Source of the DNA: an uncultured Nitrospira sp.
Lineage (GTDB): Bacteria; Nitrospirota; Nitrospiria; Nitrospirales; UBA8639
Assembly (NCBI GenBank): GCA_902500695.1
Contig: CABVRQ010000016.1
Location: 42,275 to 60,169 of the forward strand
DNA: 17,895 nucleotides
Direction: 5' to 3'
The notes under the pieces are model-generated. The model worked only from the letters and a program-made list of their open reading frames with translations. It was not told where the DNA came from and ran no database searches. Shown piece by piece: positions 8,766-15,436 of the stretch (positions within the stretch are counted from its first letter, which is position 1; every line of letters starts with the position of its first letter). A program made the translations under genes and the position numbers.

Positions 8766-9308
8766 ATGAAAAAACCAAATTCCTCACAAACTTCAGGAAG
8801 TCGGGAAACGTTTCTCATTTTTATTGTGGTGGCCTGCGGGATTATGGCGACCCTTTCAGTGAATCTATTCAATCATTCGGCATCGGACCCTAGCGAAGCG
8901 AACATTGTGGATTCCACCCGTTCGGACCAACCACGGTCTGTTCCAGAGAAAGTCCCGTCCGTGGAACTCACCGATGTGCCACTGTCTACAGGTACGGAGC
9001 CGCTGGCAAAGTTGTTTGTGCAATCCGGCTGTGCGGTGTGTCATACCATTCCAGGTATTGCCCCCGCTCTGGGGCGTGAGGGCCCTCGGTTAGTCTTAGG
9101 GACGAATGGACCGCTTCGATTGGCAGACCCTCAATATCAAGGGACGGCGACAACCGTTCGTGAATATATCCAGGAATCGATTTTGAATCCAGGCGCGTAT
9201 GTGGTGCCGGGATTCTCCGATCGGGTGATGCCCCGGTGGTATGGGACACGGCTCAATGCATTGGCGTTGGATCGTATTGCAGAGTATTTAGAAAATGTGA
9301 AGGAGTAA
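8766..9308 (+). CDS. Membrane-anchored monohaem cytochrome c
   Basis: This 180-residue protein has a short basic N-terminus, one membrane anchor (about residues 16-35), a Ser/Pro/Asp-rich linker (about 36-75) and a class I cytochrome c domain (about 78-180). The haem-binding motif CAVCH is at 89-93, and Met155 in VMPRWYG is the likely distal axial ligand. The LNPGAYVVPGF segment before it and the final helix (LDRIAEYLENVK) fit the fold. It would act as a periplasm-facing electron carrier tethered to the inner membrane (inference). The start is ATG at 8766 with GGAAG at 8756-8760; an upstream TTG extension to 8703 has no support. No oxidase or reductase gene lies beside it, so its redox partners cannot be named. 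Confidence 0.92.
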   Translation: MKKPNSSQTSGSRETFLIFIVVACGIMATLSVNLFNHSASDPSEANIVDSTRSDQPRSVPEKVPSVELTDVPLSTGTEPLAKLFVQSGCAVCHTIPGIAPALGREGPRLVLGTNGPLRLADPQYQGTATTVREYIQESILNPGAYVVPGFSDRVMPRWYGTRLNALALDRIAEYLENVKE

Positions 9309-9459
9309 AAAATTCCCGGTCAACTTCAAGCGACGTGAATGCGTCAGTTTGTCTATTTTAGTCCTACTCTTTCCCAACCCCTTGGAAAACGTCAGTTGCC
9401 ACGCTGATGGTCATCCAACCCTACGCATGACTGACATCGCAAAGGGTTTGGTTAGGGCA

Positions 9460-9996
9460 TTAGAGTTTGAACCGAAAGCCGGATACCATGCCTATGTTGA
9501 AATTGTCGGTACATATTCGATTCGGTCTATCAATATCCTGAAAGGTGAAGATGAGCGGCCTTGCCAGAGACACAGTCCGATTGGTTTTGAAGGCCGCAGT
9601 TGCGTCGAAGGGGAAGGTAAGGCTGACGTTGTCATTGGCTTTGTCCCGACTGACTTGGTCCAGCTTCGCATAGACAAACACTAATCCGCCAAAAGCATTG
9701 ATGGTGACGGAAACCACCGGAATGTGATGGCAACCGATTTAAGCGAAGGTGCCCTGAGTGAAGTCTCCGGCAGAGGAAATCAAGAGTTGTAGGTCAACAG
9801 AGAATGATGAGCCCGGAAAATAGCTTTCCTGGAAATTGAGCGTGAAGACGGTATCATCGGCGCCATCCGCCAAGAAGCCGATATCCGTTCCAATCTTTGA
9901 CTGGTTTTCTGCCCGTGCGGAAGTGATGCCCATTGAGAGAGCAAAAAGGAGAGCTAACAGGGCCACGATAGTTTTTATCCACTTATCGACCATCAT
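9460..9996 (-). pseudogene. Outer-membrane beta-barrel protein gene broken by one in-frame stop
   Basis: On the minus strand, an ATG at 9996 with AGGAG nine bases upstream opens a good signal peptide (MMVDKW..., cleavage after SARA) and beta-strand sequence such as VFTLNFQESYF and FSVDLQLLIS. It then meets TAA at 9739-9741. In the same frame, with no gap, coding character resumes for about 90 residues (INAFGGLVFVYAKLD, RTVSLARPLIF) and ends with FRFKL and a stop at 9460, a typical outer-membrane C-terminus finishing near an aromatic/hydrophobic residue. Joined, the product would be about 178 residues, the normal size for small 8-strand outer-membrane barrels. A single nonsense change therefore explains the break. 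A sequencing error or read-through cannot be excluded. If translated as is, only about 85 residues including the signal peptide would be made. Confidence 0.7.
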
Positions 9997-10255
9997 GTCT
10001 TTTTTCTCCTCTTGGTTGAACACGTGGGATAAGCAGTGGGACTCACCCCTCTTATTTGGGAATTATCCCTTGATCATCCGGGTTGGCGATGTCGTCTTAG
10101 CTCAAGCTCGTTTTCACAACAAAATCTACCCCCTTTTCCCTGAATTCTGATGGTATGACATGGACCACCTGAATGCACAAGAAAAAGAGGAAGATAAGAT
10201 CGTTTTAACCTTCTCCTACCGGCCGTTGTCAGTACGAACTGGAAACGGCGGGAGG

Positions 10256-10276
10256 GTCTCTGGCACTATCAGAGAC
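10256..10276 (-). terminator. Hairpin downstream of the lipoprotein gene
   Basis: A perfect 7-bp inverted repeat (GTCTCTG / CAGAGAC, 7-nt loop) lies about 20 bases beyond the lipoprotein stop. It has no T-run, so it is at best a weak or Rho-assisted terminator. A second imperfect GC-rich inverted repeat (10219-10227 with 10244-10252) lies just beyond it. Confidence 0.35.
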
Positions 10277-10296
10277 GTGAGTTAAGAAAACCCTCT

Positions 10297-10563
10297 TTAA
10301 TGTTTCGCGGTATCCTCTGCCATATGTTCCGTACTTTCCATTGCCTCGTTGGCGGCCTCTCCCGTTTTCTCGGCAGCGTTGTCCATGGCTTCCCCTGTGG
10401 TTTCCATGGCGCTCTTGACGGATTCGGTTGTTTTTTCGGCCGCATGATCAAGAGTCTTTCCAGCCTTTTCGGCAGGGCCCTCTGTTTCCCCGCACCCTGA
10501 TAAAGAAGCCATCAGTCCGAAAGCACAAACGAGACTCAGCCCTAAAAAGGGTAATCGATTCAT
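10297..10563 (-). CDS. Small Ala/Glu-rich helical lipoprotein
   Basis: The 88-residue product has a lipoprotein signal peptide with the lipobox LSGC (Cys24). The mature part (about 65 residues) is one continuous amphipathic helix built from Ala, Glu, Lys, Thr and Met, with recurring AEK-T and EAM-x-A/T-x-x blocks at roughly 11-residue spacing. There is no Asp at position +2 after the Cys (CGET), so sorting toward the outer membrane is plausible. AGGAGG lies just upstream of the ATG at 10563. Such repeats resemble apolipoprotein/LEA-like helices seen in small stress or envelope proteins; no specific function can be assigned. The gene stands alone, after the broken barrel gene's upstream region. 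Confidence 0.8.
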   Translation of the reverse strand: MNRLPFLGLSLVCAFGLMASLSGCGETEGPAEKAGKTLDHAAEKTTESVKSAMETTGEAMDNAAEKTGEAANEAMESTEHMAEDTAKH

Positions 10564-10673
10564 AGCAGAAACCTCCTGTTAAAATGGGGAAACACGTGCT
10601 GTCCATCCTTTTGGTCTCTCGTTCCAGAGGGGTCGTAGGGTCTGAAGAAGGGTGTTGAATCGGATACGAGGAC

Positions 10674-10689
10674 CATTCATGCGTGAATG
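10674..10689. promoter_or_regulatory. Inverted repeat near the predicted lipoprotein transcription start
   Basis: A perfect 6-bp inverted repeat (CATTCA / TGAATG, 4-nt spacer) lies 10 bases past the predicted minus-strand -10 box, over the expected transcription start. It is placed as an operator would be, but no protein is known to bind it. Confidence 0.3.
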
Positions 10690-10699
10690 AACTTAATCT

Positions 10700-10727
10700 A
10701 TTGTACTATAATTTGAAGAAAGATCAA
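10700..10727 (-). promoter_or_regulatory. Possible sigma-70 promoter of the lipoprotein gene
   Basis: Reading the minus strand, TTGATC (10727-10722) and TACAAT (10705-10700) are separated by 16 bases and lie about 140 bases upstream of the lipoprotein ATG. The match is fair and the leader would be long. The same area also has TATAAT on the plus strand (10707-10712), without a good -35. Confidence 0.35.
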
Positions 10728-10953
10728 TGAGCAGTAGGTAATTTGTTTTACGTGAATGTCCTGCATGACCGAGGACATGATTAAAACAGAGAAATTCAGG
10801 GATTGGGCAAGTTCAAGCGATCGGGCGTTTTGGATGAGGTCTTCCTGATGAATGGTTGCATGGTTGTCTGTCGGTATGACGTGATATGACTGTGTTCATG
10901 GGAATGTCGTGCCTTTCGTGCTTTTTTGTCTTAACTTTTGTGAATACCTGTCG
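10728..10953. other. Intergenic region upstream of the DUF4268-like gene
   Basis: Together with the neighbouring sites this is a gap of about 450 bases between divergent genes (10564-11019). Apart from the promoter-like and inverted-repeat sequences listed separately, I see no gene, RNA or mobile-element end. Confidence 0.3.
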
Positions 10954-10973
10954 ATAAGACTAGTAGGTCTTAT
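10954..10973 (+). promoter_or_regulatory. Perfect inverted repeat upstream of the DUF4268-like gene
   Basis: ATAAGAC and GTCTTAT flank a 6-nt spacer, forming a perfect 7-bp dyad 46 bases before the ATG at 11020. It could be a repressor site or a leader hairpin. Its presence argues against starting the downstream protein at 10909. Confidence 0.4.
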
Positions 10974-11019
10974 TGGGGTAGTAAGCAGAAACCAACAATT
11001 TTTTTCGGTTGAGGTTGTT

Positions 11020-11697
11020 ATGGCAAAACCAGTTGGAAAACTTCGAAAAATAAATTTAAGTGAAGTGTGGGGAAATGAGGCCGACGGGTTTGCCTCGTGG
11101 CTTCAGCAAGAGGAAATTTTAGATATATTAGGGGAGACGATCGAGCGAGCCCTCAAGCCGGCTGGAAGTGACATTCCTCTTAGTATTTTGGCCGGAGGCG
11201 TCCTTGCCAAAGATGCCAAGACTGGGAGTTATGTGATTGTGTTGGGTCATTTGGAGGGCATTGATCCCGACGCTCTGGGTAAACTAATTATGTATGCTGC
11301 GGGCCTTGATGCAAAGACGGTGGTGTGTGTGGCCCAGGCTATTTCTGCGGAAATTCGCCAAACCTTGGATTGGCTGAATGGGGTTTCCCGTGATGAAGTG
11401 AAATTCTATGGGGCTGAACTCGAATTATGGCGGATTGATGATTCCGTCCCTGCTCCCAATTTTCATCTTGTTTGCCAGCCGAACCTGTGGGCCAGACAAT
11501 TGAAAAATGGCCAAGACGAAGGTGGGGAATCGAGAGCTGCAAAGGGGTCTGAGTTCTCTGAACTGAACGCGAATCATGAAGAAGTTTCGAAAGGGACAAA
11601 AGAGAAAGGCGCAGCTCCACAAGGAAAGCCGGCCCCCGTAGGGAAAGATGGGGTCTCCGTGCGTCAGAATTTTGTATATACGAAAACCTTCTCCTAA
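11020..11697 (+). CDS. DUF4268/NucS-like nuclease-fold protein, catalytic residues replaced
   Basis: Residues about 9-160 of this 225-residue protein follow the N-terminal PD-(D/E)xK-like region of DUF4268-type proteins: LSEVWGNEADGFASWL (13-28), LGKLIMYAAGLDAKTVV (86-102), LDWLN (116-120) and VKFYGAELELWRIDDS (127-142). In family members I recall, the core reads VDILA...IENQLE, which supplies Asp, Glu and Gln. Here the equivalent positions are Gly60, Leu75 and His77, and the following TDHxHLG is IDPDALG, so nuclease activity is unlikely. After about residue 160 the usual C-terminal domain is absent and a charged Gly/Lys/Glu tail ends the protein. The start is ATG at 11020 with GAGG five bases upstream; an in-frame extension to 10909 covers an inverted repeat and has no family match. 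It may keep a binding or regulatory role (inference). Confidence 0.72.
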   Translation: MAKPVGKLRKINLSEVWGNEADGFASWLQQEEILDILGETIERALKPAGSDIPLSILAGGVLAKDAKTGSYVIVLGHLEGIDPDALGKLIMYAAGLDAKTVVCVAQAISAEIRQTLDWLNGVSRDEVKFYGAELELWRIDDSVPAPNFHLVCQPNLWARQLKNGQDEGGESRAAKGSEFSELNANHEEVSKGTKEKGAAPQGKPAPVGKDGVSVRQNFVYTKTFS

Positions 11698-12315
11698 GGA
11701 AGGTGGCGGTCTATCCGCTAGACTAGGGTTACCCTCATCTCCCGCTTCCCCCAAACGGATATAACAAGGAATGGGTCTGGAAAGCGTTAAGACGCTCGTC
11801 CTTCCTTGTCCCTTCCTCCATGCCCCAATGCAGGGTTTTAATTTGTAATTCACTGTATTAAGTCTCTCCAATCCTTTTTCATTGGCTTGCCATCTGTCCC
11901 TGAAGCCGGGTTTTTCTCTGCGCAATAAACTGAGTAATCCTCATCCTTCCGGGAGATCCAGGGCAGGGGGTATCTGCTGAATCGGATTGTCTTTCTTCTC
12001 TTCACCAGCCTTGCGAATTTTTCCCGAGAGTTTCGACTCTTCTGTCTTCTCTGCCTTGTTTTAGTGACCAATGGGATCGAATATTGTCTCACCCGTGTTG
12101 AGAGTTGGCGTGGCTCATGGTAGCGTGGGGGAACGGTTCTCTGAACGTATGGAAAACAACACACAGGTTGCATGAGAGATATTGGGAGAGGCCTGCATCG
12201 TCCTTTCCAAAGATTCTATGTGCCGATAAACGAGAACCAAAGAAACCGAGTCTTGTTTTTGAAGATGCGATTATCTTGAAATTCTGGCATTAATTTTTCG
12301 GAAAGCTTATTAACT
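11698..12315. other. Long intergenic region before glnS
   Basis: About 620 bases have no convincing gene. Minus-strand ORFs here are Arg/Pro-rich, lack ribosome binding sites and look random. The region holds a composite hairpin (11764-11809) and becomes A+T-rich just before glnS. I did not recognise a tRNA or any other RNA gene. Confidence 0.4.
11764..11809 (+). other. Two-helix hairpin (ACAAGGAA / TTCCTTGT)
   Basis: The outer arms ACAAGGAA (11764-11771) and TTCCTTGT (11802-11809) are perfect complements. Inside them AGCGT (11783-11787) and ACGCT (11792-11796) form a second helix around a TAAG tetraloop. The structure sits about 65 bases after the DUF4268-like gene and is not followed by a T-run. 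It could be a 3' end structure, a small RNA or a REP-like element. Confidence 0.4.
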
Positions 12316-14004
12316 ATGTCGTCACTAGACCAACATTCTTCCATCGACTTTATCAGAGCAAAGGTTTCCGCAGATTTGGAAAGCCAGGCCATTGGCAAAC
12401 AGGTGCATACCCGTTTTCCTCCAGAGCCCAATGGACATTTACATATTGGCCATGCGAAATCCATTTGTTTGAATTTTGGCATTGCCCAGGAATTCGGTGG
12501 TCTGTGTAATCTTCGTTTCGATGATACGAATCCGACCAAGGAGAACATGGAATATGTCTCCTCAATTCAAGAAGATGTCCAGTGGTTGGGCTTTGATTGG
12601 GACGATCGCCTCTTTTTTGCCTCAGACTATTTTGAGCAATTGTATCAATTTGCCGTGCGACTGATTCAAACCGGGCATGCCTATGTTGATAGTTTAACGG
12701 CCGAGGAGATCCGGTTTTTTCGCGGGACCCTGACGGAACCGGGGAAGGATAGCCCGCACCGGAACCGCACCATGGAAGAAAATTTGGCCTTATTTACTCG
12801 AATGCGGGACGGAGAATTTGAGGATGGGGTTCATGTGTTGCGGGCAAAAATTGATATGACCTCTCCTAATATTAATTTGCGAGATCCTTCCTTATATCGT
12901 ATCCGACATGCCTCTCACTATCGGACAGGTGATGACTGGTGCATCTATCCGACCTACGACTTTGCACATCCACTTTCCGATTCCTTGGAGGGCATTACTC
13001 ATTCGTTATGTACGCTGGAGTTTGAGGATCACCGGCCCTTATATGATTGGCTGCTTAGGGTGTGTGATGTTTCGTGCTATCCCCAGCAAATTGAATTCGC
13101 CCGTTTGAATCTCGGGCATACCGTGATGAGTAAACGGAAGCTTCACCAGTTGGTGGAAGAGAAGCATGTGAGCGGGTGGGGAGATCCCCGGTTGCCCACG
13201 CTGAAAGGGCTCCGACGTCGGGGCTACACGCCTCAGGCAATTCGTAATTTTTGTGAGCGGGTGGGGGTGGCGAAACGTGACAGTGTGATTGAAATGGCCT
13301 TGTTGGAGCATGCTATTCGAGAAGATTTAAACCGGTCGGCGCCACGGGTGATGGCGGTGTTGCATCCTCTGAAAGTCGTTATTGAAAATTATCCGGTTGG
13401 GGAGATTGAGGACTTAGAGGCCACCAATAATCCTGAGGATCCCAGCCAAGGCAAACGGAAAATTGCTTTTTCTCGTGAGCTGTACATTGAACAAGACGAT
13501 TTCCGGGAAGATCCACCTGCAAAGTTTTTTCGCCTATCTCCAGGACAGGAAGTACGCCTTCGCTACGCGTATATTATTCGCTGTGTCGGTGTTGAGAAAG
13601 ATCCCGAAACCGGGGAAGTGACGGCTCTACGATGTACCTTCGATCCTGAAACGAAAAGTGGCGGGAGTCAATCGAGTCGAAAGGTAAAAGGGACTCTTCA
13701 CTGGGTCTCGGCCCAGCATGCCCTTCCTGCCGAAGTGCGATTGTATGAGGCCTTGTTGACTCACCCGAACCCCGGTTCGGGAAGTGAACCTCAGGACCTT
13801 CACCATCTGCTCAATCCACATTCATTGACCGTACTGTCTGATTGTCAGGTCGAACCCGGTCTCAGAAGAGCGCCATTTGGTAGCCGGTTTCAGTTTGAAC
13901 GGCAGGGATATTTTTGCCTGGACCCAGATTCTACTCAAGATCGTTTAGTATTTAACCGGACGGTGTCTCTTCGAGATACATGGGCAAAAATTGATAAGAA
14001 GTGA
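12316..14004 (+). CDS. glnS: Glutaminyl-tRNA synthetase
   Basis: This 562-residue cytoplasmic class I synthetase charges tRNA(Gln) with glutamine. Length is close to that of E. coli GlnRS (554). The class I HIGH signature is at 43-46 within PNGHLHIGHAKS, the KMSKS-type loop reads VMSKR (270-274), and RFDDTNPTKE (near 66-75) is a classic GlnRS/GluRS motif. The two C-terminal anticodon-binding beta-barrel regions are complete, with the usual ending in which a Phe/Gln/Arg-rich strand leads into FNRTVSLRDTWAK. The presence of GlnRS means Gln-tRNA can be made directly. ATG at 12316 has a GGAAAG purine run about ten bases upstream. It ends 19 bases before the stop of the convergent pseudouridine synthase gene. 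Confidence 0.97.
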   Translation: MSSLDQHSSIDFIRAKVSADLESQAIGKQVHTRFPPEPNGHLHIGHAKSICLNFGIAQEFGGLCNLRFDDTNPTKENMEYVSSIQEDVQWLGFDWDDRLFFASDYFEQLYQFAVRLIQTGHAYVDSLTAEEIRFFRGTLTEPGKDSPHRNRTMEENLALFTRMRDGEFEDGVHVLRAKIDMTSPNINLRDPSLYRIRHASHYRTGDDWCIYPTYDFAHPLSDSLEGITHSLCTLEFEDHRPLYDWLLRVCDVSCYPQQIEFARLNLGHTVMSKRKLHQLVEEKHVSGWGDPRLPTLKGLRRRGYTPQAIRNFCERVGVAKRDSVIEMALLEHAIREDLNRSAPRVMAVLHPLKVVIENYPVGEIEDLEATNNPEDPSQGKRKIAFSRELYIEQDDFREDPPAKFFRLSPGQEVRLRYAYIIRCVGVEKDPETGEVTALRCTFDPETKSGGSQSSRKVKGTLHWVSAQHALPAEVRLYEALLTHPNPGSGSEPQDLHHLLNPHSLTVLSDCQVEPGLRRAPFGSRFQFERQGYFCLDPDSTQDRLVFNRTVSLRDTWAKIDKK

Positions 14005-14023
14005 GAATCCTTTCTCCAGGTAT

Positions 14024-14650
14024 TCAGTCCCGATGCATCGAGGGTTTAATCATAGCCAACAATTTGGCCTCTTCGTCAGGTGTTGAAAACCGCCATGCTC
14101 CGACCGGGAGATCTAAGGTCAATGGGCCGATCTGCACACGTTTGAGATCGAGAACTTTGAGTGGCGTGTTAAATTTTGGATCTTTCAGGGCATGAAAGAT
14201 GCGACGGAGATGCCGATTTTTCCCCTCGCGTAAGACGACCTCTAACTGTGTTTTTGGTCCGACTTCTCTTTTTTTTGTAATCCTGTGTACTTTTAATGTT
14301 CCGATGGATGTGGAAACTCCCTGCAACACACGGCCTAGGTCATCGTCTGAAATTCTTCCTCGAATCTCAACTTCATAGATTTTTTCGCATCCGCCCGGCT
14401 CAGTGAGCCGGTCAACCATTATTCCATTTTGAGTGAAGAGCAGGAGGCCACGGGAGTCTTTGTCCAGTCGGCCGATTGGTACCCATCCTTCCTGCAAAAG
14501 GAAAGGCGGGAGGGCATGATAGACCGTTTTTCTCTCCCTCTCATCCTTTCGAGTGACCAGATACCCTTTGGGCTTATGGAATAGGATGACGCTGGTTCGT
14601 GCTAGATGAGAAGGCCTTGCTCTTGCGACCGACCTCTTAAAGTCAGACAT
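14024..14650 (-). CDS. RsuA/RluE-family 23S rRNA pseudouridine synthase
   Basis: This 208-residue enzyme isomerises a uridine in rRNA to pseudouridine. The family motifs are clear: HKPKGYLVTRKD (25-36), GRLDKDSRGLLLFTQNG (60-76) with the presumed catalytic Asp63, KIYEVEIRG, and REGKNRHLRRIFHAL in the last third. The protein starts directly at the catalytic domain, so the N-terminal S4 RNA-binding domain of RsuA and RluB is absent. E. coli RluE also lacks it, and the length fits RluE (about 217). That favours a large-subunit target, but the exact position cannot be read from sequence. No clear ribosome binding site precedes ATG at 14650. It is convergent with glnS. Confidence 0.93.
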   Translation of the reverse strand: MSDFKRSVARARPSHLARTSVILFHKPKGYLVTRKDERERKTVYHALPPFLLQEGWVPIGRLDKDSRGLLLFTQNGIMVDRLTEPGGCEKIYEVEIRGRISDDDLGRVLQGVSTSIGTLKVHRITKKREVGPKTQLEVVLREGKNRHLRRIFHALKDPKFNTPLKVLDLKRVQIGPLTLDLPVGAWRFSTPDEEAKLLAMIKPSMHRD

Positions 14651-15009
14651 GGTTGATTTTTTGTTTGAATCGACAGTTACGAAGAAATTCGAGATCTTTG
14701 GTGGTTCTTGTCATAGGGTGCTCACATGTTCTGCCTACTTCTGTTCTAACATATTGATTTTTTGAAAGAATTGTTTTCGTGAATCGTTTTTGATTTTCTG
14801 ATTTGATCCAGTCTGCACAGATGAGGTGTGTGCCAATTGACTGGGATCCATTTTTAATAAACTTTATCTAGATTTTGTTGTTTTATTTGAAAAATAGATG
14901 AAAATTGAGGAATGGAAAGTCTTGCCCATTGTTTTGTAGAATTTTTGGAGTTATTTTCTTTAAAGAAGGGTATGTTTTTTTAGGCATCCAGTAAAGACCT
15001 GTAAAAACT
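14651..15009. other. A+T-rich non-coding stretch
   Basis: More than 350 bases without a convincing ORF are visibly richer in A and T than both neighbours, with many T-runs. A 12-bp palindrome, TTCTTTAAAGAA, lies at 14956-14967. It sits between housekeeping genes on the left and the accessory-looking pair on the right, and may be an island edge. No tRNA, integrase or clear direct-repeat pair was found. Confidence 0.45.
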
Positions 15010-15034
15010 CTGCCGATACAGAGAGTATTGGCAG
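15010..15034 (+). promoter_or_regulatory. Hairpin leader with a competing alternative fold
   Basis: CTGCCGATA (15010-15018) pairs with TATTGGCAG (15026-15034), eight Watson-Crick pairs and one G-T. Part of the same stem can instead form CTCTG (15008-15012) with CAGAG (15019-15023). The two folds exclude each other. The element ends 32 bases before a possible small ORF. It does not match a riboswitch class I know. Confidence 0.3.
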
Positions 15035-15066
15035 GAATGAAGAACCGCTATCCTGGGGGTCTTCGC

Positions 15067-15198
15067 ATGTTAGGGAAAATTTGTTTTGTCTTGGCCATGG
15101 TTGCTTTAGCTTGTTGCGTGACGGTGCTCTCCTGGTTTGGATGGGTCCATGGAGTGTCTTGGTCAAGGCGCAAAACCTGTTCTCCTCATCATGAGTGA
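15067..15198 (+). CDS. Possible small membrane peptide
   Basis: This 43-residue ORF begins MLGKICFVLAMVALACCV and continues hydrophobic to about residue 27, then ends in a short basic, Cys/His-containing tail. It has the shape of a single-span membrane peptide or a signal-peptide-only protein. A G-run at 15056-15060 precedes the ATG, and a hairpin lies further upstream. With so few residues it could be chance; no family is recognised. Confidence 0.3.
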   Translation: MLGKICFVLAMVALACCVTVLSWFGWVHGVSWSRRKTCSPHHE

Positions 15199-15436
15199 CA
15201 ATCCCTCAGCTCGTCTCCGACACCTGCCTCTTTTGTTCGTGCCGTAGTTTGAGAATCGACACAATTCTTTTTTAACCGGGTTATCAGTATTCCTGAGTGC
15301 CTGCGGGTTTGGGGTTGGTTGCTGGAAGGTCGCGTAAGCCGGGACTGACTGTCCTAGGCTGTCTTCGTACCGGCAAGTACGTACCTAATATCCGGCGATC
15401 TACCATTGAATACTCCCGAACAGGAGGTCCTGCGAC
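15199..15436. promoter_or_regulatory. Upstream region of the DUF6499-like gene with dyads
   Basis: About 240 bases precede the putative regulator gene. Short dyads are present, including CGTAC / GTACG (15366-15370 and 15377-15381) and GGAC / GTCC a little upstream. A strong AGGAGG (15422-15427) sits nine bases before the ATG at 15437. No firm -35/-10 pair was identified; autoregulation through the dyads is a guess. Confidence 0.35.

Noticed and set aside
9349..9684. Plus-strand ORF of 111 codons
   Set aside because: It is antisense to the second half of the broken outer-membrane barrel gene, whose minus-strand reading has clear beta-strand and C-terminal features.
10909..11019. N-terminal extension of the DUF4268-like protein
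   Set aside because: The extension covers a perfect inverted repeat and has no family similarity; ATG at 11020 has GAGG at the right distance and family conservation starts soon after.
11425..12173. Two overlapping minus-strand ORFs of 166 and 107 codons
   Set aside because: Part is antisense to the DUF4268-like gene; the rest is Arg/Pro-rich, lacks ribosome binding sites and resembles no family.
15008..15034. c-di-GMP (GEMM) riboswitch, suggested by the c-di-GMP genes elsewhere in the window
   Set aside because: The conserved GEMM core and receptor motifs are absent; only simple hairpins are present.
14651..15066. Possible tRNA attachment site or CRISPR leader in the A+T-rich stretch
   Set aside because: No cloverleaf, no regularly spaced repeats and no paired direct repeats could be seen.
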